NCBI GenBank assembly: GCA_902545555.1
Contig: CACCGK010000005.1
Coordinates: forward strand, 1-48,036
Length of the DNA stretch: 48,036 bases
Direction: 5' to 3'
Source of the DNA: an uncultured Pelagibacteraceae bacterium
Lineage (GTDB): Bacteria; Pseudomonadota; Alphaproteobacteria; Pelagibacterales; Pelagibacteraceae
The notes under the pieces are model-generated. The model was not told the origin of the DNA. It was given only the letters and a program-made list of their open reading frames with translations, and ran no database searches. Position numbers and translations under genes: made by a program. This document shows positions 42,740 through 48,036 of the stretch, in pieces. The number at the start of each line of letters is the position of its first letter. Positions within the stretch are counted from its first letter, which is position 1.

Positions 42740-44005
42740 ATGAGCTCTGAAACAAAACAAATTTTAACAACTGACGGAATACCTTTAGAGGTCAGTTTAA
42801 AAAAAGCTGAAAAGAAGAATAAAATAAAGGCATTTCTTCTTGTAGCTCCATTATTATTATTTCTTGTAATTACTTATATCTTTCCAATTGGAGATATGTT
42901 TATGAGGAGTGTTGATGACAGAATGGTCACCAATATGCTTCCAAAAACATTTAAAGCGATGGAGAAATGGGAAAATTTAGATGAGTTACCTCCAGAAGAG
43001 GTATATCAGGGGTTTTATGAGGATTACAAACTACTTGCTGAAAATCAACAGCATGGAAAATTAGGTCAAAGATTAAATAAAGAAAAAAATGGTTTTAATA
43101 CTATTACCAAAAAACTTTTTAGACAGATAAAAAGAAAAAAAATTGATGAAAGCGCTAGTTTAAAAGAGCAAATCAATAAACTTCATAAAAGATGGAGAGA
43201 TGTGGAATATTGGCAAGCAATTAAAAGAACTGCACCTCCCTATACTGCCTCAAAATATCTAAAGGGAATGGACATGTATTTTGCTGCAGATGGGAGCATA
43301 GCCCAAGTAGACGAAGATAGAAGAATACACAGAATTCTATGGCTTAGAACATTAGAAATTGCCTTTTTTGTTACACTTTTTTGCTTCTTTATGGGATACC
43401 CAATAGCTCATTTATTAGCAACGCTACCAATGAAATACAGCAACTTATTAATGATTTGTGTGCTACTTCCTTTCTGGACATCTTTACTTGTAAGGACAGC
43501 TAGTTGGATGATTTTGTTACAACAGCAAGGAATAGTGAATGACTTCTTTGTAATGATTGGTTTAGTTGCGGACGATAACAGGCCAGAGATGATGTACAAT
43601 AAGGTTGGGACATATGTTGCAATGACACAGATCTTATTGCCATTTATGGTTCTTCCACTTTATAGCGTTATGAAGACTATCTCACCAAGTTTAATGAGAG
43701 CTGGAAAATCATTAGGCGGAACACCTTTTGTTGCGTTTTGGAAAGTTTACTTCCCTTTAACAATACCAGGTATTGGTGCTGGATGTTTATTAGTTTTCAT
43801 TTTAGCGATTGGATACTATATAACCCCAGCTTTGGTTGGAGGTGCCTCAGGAACATTAATAAGTAATCAGATTGCGTTTCATATGAAGACCACTCTTGAT
43901 TGGAGTTTCGCATCAGCTATGGGATTAATGTTGTTGACTGGGGTTTTAGTTATTTATTGGATTTATAATAAATTAGTTGGAGTTGATAATATTAAATTAG
44001 GATAA
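42740..44005 (+). CDS. potB: PotB-type ABC permease with a large extracytoplasmic insertion
   Basis: A 421-residue permease, about 130 residues longer than E. coli PotB. The first helix is at residues 28-47 and the next only at about 208-228; the 160 residues between them (MRSVDDRMVTN to RIHRILWL) are hydrophilic, lysine-rich and mostly helical, an inserted domain that would lie in the periplasm. The binding-protein-dependent transport domain follows (MGYPIAHLLATLPM; coupling region SPSLMRAGKSLGGTPFVAFWKVYFP). It starts directly after a terminator T-tract. PotC follows one base after the stop codon. Confidence 0.88.
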   Translation: MSSETKQILTTDGIPLEVSLKKAEKKNKIKAFLLVAPLLLFLVITYIFPIGDMFMRSVDDRMVTNMLPKTFKAMEKWENLDELPPEEVYQGFYEDYKLLAENQQHGKLGQRLNKEKNGFNTITKKLFRQIKRKKIDESASLKEQINKLHKRWRDVEYWQAIKRTAPPYTASKYLKGMDMYFAADGSIAQVDEDRRIHRILWLRTLEIAFFVTLFCFFMGYPIAHLLATLPMKYSNLLMICVLLPFWTSLLVRTASWMILLQQQGIVNDFFVMIGLVADDNRPEMMYNKVGTYVAMTQILLPFMVLPLYSVMKTISPSLMRAGKSLGGTPFVAFWKVYFPLTIPGIGAGCLLVFILAIGYYITPALVGGASGTLISNQIAFHMKTTLDWSFASAMGLMLLTGVLVIYWIYNKLVGVDNIKLG

Positions 44006-44006
44006 T

Positions 44007-44861
44007 ATGGCATTACCAAGTTATACAGAAACAAGATACAGAATTTGGCACTATATTTATATTGCTATTTGTACTTTTGTATTTTTCTTTCTAATTGCAC
44101 CTTTGTTTGTAATTTTTCCATTATCATTTAATGCAGAGGAATTTTTGGTTTTCTCTGAAGGGATGAAAAATCTTGATCCTGATGCATTCTCTTTGAGATG
44201 GTATAAAGATATGATTTATGGAACTAAAAATCCATGGGGGCTAGCGGCAAAAAATAGCTTCATAATTGCAATCTTTGCAACAATCGGATCAATTATTTTA
44301 GGTACATTAGCTGCACTAGGACTCAGCAGTAGACATATGCCTTATAAAGGATTGATAATGGCGACCTTGATATCTCCAATGATTGTTCCATTAATTATAT
44401 CAGGTGTTGCAATTTTCTTTTTCATGGCAAAAGCTGGTTTAGCAGCAACTCACACAGGAATAGTTTTGGCACATATTATACTAGGAACACCTTTTGTTGT
44501 GATTACTGTAACAGCTACACTTTCAGGTTTTGATCATAGCGTAACAAGAGCTGCAGCAAGTTTGGGCAGTAACCCAGTAAATACATTTATGAAAATAACA
44601 CTTCCTCTAATATTACCAGGAGTAATTTCTGGGGGATTATTTGCTTTTGTAACATCCTTTGATGAGGTTGTTGTGGTATTATTCCTAGCAGGTTTAGAAA
44701 ATACTACTATTCCAATACAAATGTGGACAGGTTTAAGAGAACAGTTGAGCCCGACAATTCTTGCAGTTGCAACCTGTTTAATTCTTTTATCAACTTTAAT
44801 TCTTGTAACTGCTGAATTATTAAGAAGAAGATCTGAGAGATTAAGAGGAATAAATAGATAA
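44007..44861 (+). CDS. potC: PotC-type ABC permease
   Basis: A 284-residue permease with six helices and normal family length. The coupling segment GFDHSVTRAAASLGSNPVNTFMKITLP (about 174-200) is the EAA loop that meets the ATPase. An arginine-rich tail (LLRRRSERLRG) ends the protein. It pairs with the PotB-type permease one base upstream and completes a PotABCD-type uptake system. Confidence 0.9.
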   Translation: MALPSYTETRYRIWHYIYIAICTFVFFFLIAPLFVIFPLSFNAEEFLVFSEGMKNLDPDAFSLRWYKDMIYGTKNPWGLAAKNSFIIAIFATIGSIILGTLAALGLSSRHMPYKGLIMATLISPMIVPLIISGVAIFFFMAKAGLAATHTGIVLAHIILGTPFVVITVTATLSGFDHSVTRAAASLGSNPVNTFMKITLPLILPGVISGGLFAFVTSFDEVVVVLFLAGLENTTIPIQMWTGLREQLSPTILAVATCLILLSTLILVTAELLRRRSERLRGINR

Positions 44862-44897
44862 TTTACCCAAATAATTTATTCATATATAGAAGTTGCT

Positions 44898-47120
44898 ATG
44901 GAAATAAAAAAAGTTGTAGTTATTGGTTCTGGTACAATGGGCAGCGGTATTGCAGCTCACTTATGTAACGCGGGTGTACCAGTAACTCTTTTAGATTTGA
45001 CAACTGAAATTAGCGAAAAAGCTAGAGACAGAATTCATAAATCTAGACCACCTTTGCTCATAGATAAAAGTAAAATTAACAATATTAAGGTTGGTAATAT
45101 TGATGAAAATTTTGATTCTGTCAAAGATGCAGATTGGGTTGTAGAGGCAGTAGTTGAAAGAATTGATATTAAACACAATATTTATGAAAAGATATTTAAG
45201 AACAGAAAAAAAGGTGCAATAGTTTCATCAAATACATCGTCAATTCCAATTAAGGTTTTATCTGAAAAACTTAATGATGAAGAAAAAAAAGACTTTTGTA
45301 TCACTCATTTTTTTAATCCAGTTAGATACATGGGATTGTTAGAAATTGTTAAAAACGAAAATAATGATTTAAATAAAATTAATTCATTAAAGAAATTTTG
45401 TGAAGTAGAGCTTGGTAAAGGAGCAATAATTTGCAACGATACGCCAGGTTTTCTCGGTAATAGAATTGGTGTCTATGCAATGCAAATTGCTATGACGGAG
45501 GCATTCAAAATGAAACTTTCAATAGAAGAAGCTGATGCAGTTTTTGGTAGACCGATGGGCATACCTAAAACAGGAGTATTTGGTTTGTATGATCTAATTG
45601 GAATTGATTTGATGGCCGATGTATTAAAAAGCTTTATAAAAGAACTTTCAGATAAAGATGAATTTCAAATTGTTGCAAAAGAGATCCCATTAGTAAAAAA
45701 ATTAATTGAGACTGGTTATACAGGTCGTAAAGGAAAAGGTGGCTTTTATAGAATGAATAAAAGTGGAGATCAAAAAATTTTAGAAGCAATTAATTTAGAA
45801 ACAGGAGAGTATTCAGCAACAAAAAAAATAGATTTAGGAATTGAGACAGTTGACATCAAAAATTTAATTAATCGAAAAGATAAGTTTGGTGAGTATGCTT
45901 GGATTGTAATTTCAAAAATAATTAAATACGCATCTTCACTTGTTCCAGGAATTACTGATAAGTTCAACGATATTGATGAAGCTATGAGACTAGGTTTTAA
46001 TTGGGCAATGGGTCCTTTTGAAATGTTAAGATCTATAGGGGTAAAGAATTTCTTCGAAAGAATTGATAACTTTGAAAATAATAAATTTTTAGAAAATTTA
46101 TCAAAAACAAAAAATGAGAACTTTTATGGAGAAAGACAAATTTATACAGATATTCAAACTTTAGGAAAAATAAGACCATCAGCAATTAAAGTAGATAAAA
46201 ATAATTCTGCTGAAATTCATCGATTTAAAGATTTTAATATTGTTGAGTTTACGACAAAAGCCTGTGCATTAGATTATGACTCAATGGATGCACTGAAAAA
46301 TGCAACTGACAAACCTTTAATAGTAATTAATGAAAGCATGCAATTTTCAGCAGGTGTTAATTTAAGTTATACTATGAATTTTGCCGACAAAGGTGATTTT
46401 AAATCAATTGAAAAATTTATTAAATATTTTCAAGATACTTGCAAAACTTTAAAATACTCTAAGTACCCAGTTGTATCAGCACCTTCTGGACTTACACTTG
46501 GAGGAGGCTTCGAGGTTTTAGTTCAAAGTAATTTTGTTGCCTCACACACAAATTTAGTTATTGGATTAGTTGAAACTATTGTTGGATTAGTTCCAGCAGG
46601 TGGAGGATGTAAAGAAATGTTGTGGAGATGGTCACAAACAGAGGAAGCAAAATCAGATCCAGATTATGCCCCACTAAAAGTTTTTGATATTATTGGTTAT
46701 GCTAAAACAGCCACATCTCCAATAGAGGCTGAGCCATTGAAGTATTTAAGACCAGAAGATAAAAAAATAATGAACAGAAATAGCCTTTTTGAGGAAGCAA
46801 AAAATTTAATTAATCTGAATACTGATTTTGTTCCTCCAGAAGAGTGTAAATTTAAGCTTTCTGGAAAGCCGTTGAAAGATAAAATGATTAAGGTTTTAGA
46901 GAAATTATACAACGAAAAGGTAATTTTAGATCATGGTATGCATGTTGGAACTGAGCTTGCAAACGTTTTAAGTGGTGGAGACACGACTATTGAAAAAGTA
47001 TTGTCAGAGGATGATCTGTATAAACTAGAACTAGACTCCTTTATGAGATTGATAGAAACAAAACAAACTCAAGAAAGAATTAAACATACACTATCGACAG
47101 GTAAACCTTTAATTAATTAG
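44898..47120 (+). CDS. 3-Hydroxyacyl-CoA dehydrogenase / enoyl-CoA hydratase fusion (FadN-like)
   Basis: A 740-residue bifunctional beta-oxidation enzyme with the dehydrogenase first and the hydratase second, the FadN-type order (E. coli FadB has the reverse). The NAD motif GSGTMGSG is at 10-17, with ITHFFNPVRYMGLLEIV holding the catalytic His and NDTPGFLGNRIG beginning the C-terminal dehydrogenase domain. The hydratase part (about 430-650) shows PSGLTLGGGFEVLVQ and GLVETIVGLVPAGGGCKEML. No thiolase or acyl-CoA dehydrogenase is in the window, so the pathway partner genes lie elsewhere. The 3' end overlaps the convergent cyclophilin gene by 8 bases. Confidence 0.92.
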   Translation: MEIKKVVVIGSGTMGSGIAAHLCNAGVPVTLLDLTTEISEKARDRIHKSRPPLLIDKSKINNIKVGNIDENFDSVKDADWVVEAVVERIDIKHNIYEKIFKNRKKGAIVSSNTSSIPIKVLSEKLNDEEKKDFCITHFFNPVRYMGLLEIVKNENNDLNKINSLKKFCEVELGKGAIICNDTPGFLGNRIGVYAMQIAMTEAFKMKLSIEEADAVFGRPMGIPKTGVFGLYDLIGIDLMADVLKSFIKELSDKDEFQIVAKEIPLVKKLIETGYTGRKGKGGFYRMNKSGDQKILEAINLETGEYSATKKIDLGIETVDIKNLINRKDKFGEYAWIVISKIIKYASSLVPGITDKFNDIDEAMRLGFNWAMGPFEMLRSIGVKNFFERIDNFENNKFLENLSKTKNENFYGERQIYTDIQTLGKIRPSAIKVDKNNSAEIHRFKDFNIVEFTTKACALDYDSMDALKNATDKPLIVINESMQFSAGVNLSYTMNFADKGDFKSIEKFIKYFQDTCKTLKYSKYPVVSAPSGLTLGGGFEVLVQSNFVASHTNLVIGLVETIVGLVPAGGGCKEMLWRWSQTEEAKSDPDYAPLKVFDIIGYAKTATSPIEAEPLKYLRPEDKKIMNRNSLFEEAKNLINLNTDFVPPEECKFKLSGKPLKDKMIKVLEKLYNEKVILDHGMHVGTELANVLSGGDTTIEKVLSEDDLYKLELDSFMRLIETKQTQERIKHTLSTGKPLIN

Positions 47121-47763
47121 AATTATACATTCTAAAGGTTTTAATATAATCAGGTCTTAAAACATAAATTGCCTTATTACCTGTTTTAATTTTAGTTAAT
47201 ATATCTAAACCATAAACTACTTTACCAATTGGAGTATATTCACCTTGATAAATTGGAATTTCTTTTAATGTAATAAAGAATTCACTATCTTCTGTATCAA
47301 ATGCTGTTGCTCTAGCAAAACCTACACTTCCCTCTGTAAATTTAAAATCGTTGTTTAGTTCTGATTTTAACAATCCCAATCCAGACTTTCCGCTACCAAT
47401 TTTAGAATAATCTAAATTATTTATATTTCCGTACTCAATATCTCCAGCTTGTACAAAAGTATTTTCTGAAACTTTATAAAAAGTAGAACCATCATACATT
47501 TTTTGTTCAATTAAAATTTTAAATCTTTCCACTGCTTTAGGAGAAATATCTGGATAAAGTTCAATGATTACATTTCCACACTCAACATTCATTACTGCAA
47601 TATTGTCTGGATCATTAAAATTAAGTTTACTTAAATTATTTTTTTCCAGAAATAGACATTTATTTTTTAATAAAAAAAAAGATGTAAAAGTGAAAATTGA
47701 AAGACCAATTAAAAATATAAACAAAATTTTTTCTGATTTTGAGGCTTTGATAGTTTTAATCAT
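47113..47763 (-). CDS. Membrane-anchored cyclophilin-type peptidyl-prolyl isomerase
   Basis: A 216-residue protein: a signal-anchor helix at residues about 13-33 (ILFIFLIGLSIFTFTSFFLL) followed by a cyclophilin domain in the periplasm. The fold blocks are GNVIIELYPDISPKAVERF, YDGSTFYKVSENTFVQAGD, GSVGFARATAFDTEDSEFFI and PIGKVVYGLDILTKI. The catalytic arginine of active cyclophilins (FHRV) is a lysine here (FYKV), so the isomerase activity may be low and a chaperone role possible. The start overlaps the preceding minus-strand gene. Confidence 0.88.
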   Translation of the reverse strand: MIKTIKASKSEKILFIFLIGLSIFTFTSFFLLKNKCLFLEKNNLSKLNFNDPDNIAVMNVECGNVIIELYPDISPKAVERFKILIEQKMYDGSTFYKVSENTFVQAGDIEYGNINNLDYSKIGSGKSGLGLLKSELNNDFKFTEGSVGFARATAFDTEDSEFFITLKEIPIYQGEYTPIGKVVYGLDILTKIKTGNKAIYVLRPDYIKTFRMYNSN

Positions 47764-48036
47764 AAAATATTTTTATCTATTTTAGTTAAGTTTGATTTTA
47801 TAAAATTCACTTTGTTATTTAGGGTTTTGTCACTATTAATTTTATCTTCAATTTTTTCCCTATCAGTCATTAAAAATGAAAAAATTTCTGCCATATCTTC
47901 AGATGGGACAGATTTAGAATATTCTGTTAAAAAACCATCAGTTTTTTCATATAGATCTAAATTTAATCTATCAGAACAAGTTGAACATTCAGCATAATTA
48001 AATGATTTAAGATTAAAAGAAGAAAATTTATCCTCA
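47760..48036 (-). CDS. C-terminal part of an unidentified protein (cut by window end)
   Basis: The minus strand is open from the window end to a TGA at 47760-47762 that overlaps the cyclophilin ATG by 3 bases (ATGA), leaving 91 residues. Two cysteines lie close together in YAECSTCSDR, and the middle reads FLTEYSKSVPSEDMAEIFSFLM, a pattern seen after the zinc site of several metallopeptidase-like proteins (ED-x-AE-x-F). The HExxH site itself would lie outside the window, so peptidase identity is only a guess. The tail is lysine/asparagine-rich. Confidence 0.6.
   Translation of the reverse strand, partial: EDKFSSFNLKSFNYAECSTCSDRLNLDLYEKTDGFLTEYSKSVPSEDMAEIFSFLMTDREKIEDKINSDKTLNNKVNFIKSNLTKIDKNIL

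Noticed and set aside
47812-47997. A plus-strand 61-residue frame with a hydrophobic start at the window end.
   Set aside because: The minus strand is open across the whole region, ends in an ATGA overlap with the cyclophilin gene, and gives a more protein-like sequence.
1-48036. tRNA, rRNA, insertion sequences, phage genes, CRISPR arrays.
   Set aside because: I saw no cloverleaf-like GC-rich segment, transposase, integrase or repeated spacer pattern, and almost every base is in a recognised gene.

Overview
The window looks like a piece of a free-living marine alphaproteobacterium of the SAR11 (Pelagibacterales) type. I infer this from the strongly A+T-rich sequence, the very short or overlapping gene boundaries, and the content: many substrate-binding-protein transporters, compatible-solute and amino-acid catabolism, and no mobile elements, CRISPR arrays or RNA genes. 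I did no database comparison, so the assignment rests on gene content and protein style. No stretch longer than about 130 bases lacks a gene. Both ends cut through genes.

Positions 1-10512 hold the cell-elongation pair PBP2 (partial) and RodA. Next comes a tight run of a D-amino-acid-dehydrogenase-like flavoprotein, an EamA permease, a D-2-hydroxyacid dehydrogenase, an HDAC-like deacetylase and MsrB. An outer-membrane beta-barrel resembling the inverse-autotransporter translocator follows. It is translationally coupled to an unknown secreted protein and followed by a DUF1479 oxygenase. Glutaredoxin and a DUF2805 protein lie on the minus strand. Positions 10630-25384 are dominated by transport: LysE, a complete branched-chain amino-acid-type ABC operon (binding protein, LivH, an unknown 60-residue protein, LivM, LivG, LivF), AzlCD, glutarate hydroxylase GlaH, a P5CR-like reductase, a second LivGFHM set, a 23-codon mini-gene and an MFS permease. 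These converge on a second binding protein.

Positions 25495-29512 (minus) form a compact putative catabolic operon: luciferase-like flavin monooxygenase, DUF1185 protein, alpha/beta hydrolase and aldehyde dehydrogenase. Positions 29618-37449 group an IPNS-like oxygenase, an EamA permease, a thioesterase, an orphan ProV ATPase, a class II aldolase, a gamma-butyrobetaine-hydroxylase-like oxygenase, an aldehyde dehydrogenase and a 3-hydroxyisobutyrate-dehydrogenase-like enzyme. This set suggests quaternary-amine (carnitine/betaine) metabolism. Positions 38378-44861 place an EutA/EutD (ectoine hydrolase) pair directly upstream of a PotABCD-type transporter. The window ends with a 3-hydroxyacyl-CoA dehydrogenase/enoyl-CoA hydratase fusion, a membrane-anchored cyclophilin and the tail of an unidentified protein.

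Overall the genes take up amino acids, polyamine-like compounds and osmolytes and burn their carbon and nitrogen. Four different Fe(II)/2-oxoglutarate-type oxygenases lie within 27 kb. The parts least explained by known families are the barrel/secreted-protein pair, the two small ORFs inside transporter operons, the flavin-monooxygenase operon, and the terminator-like hairpins that touch the start codons of the next gene.
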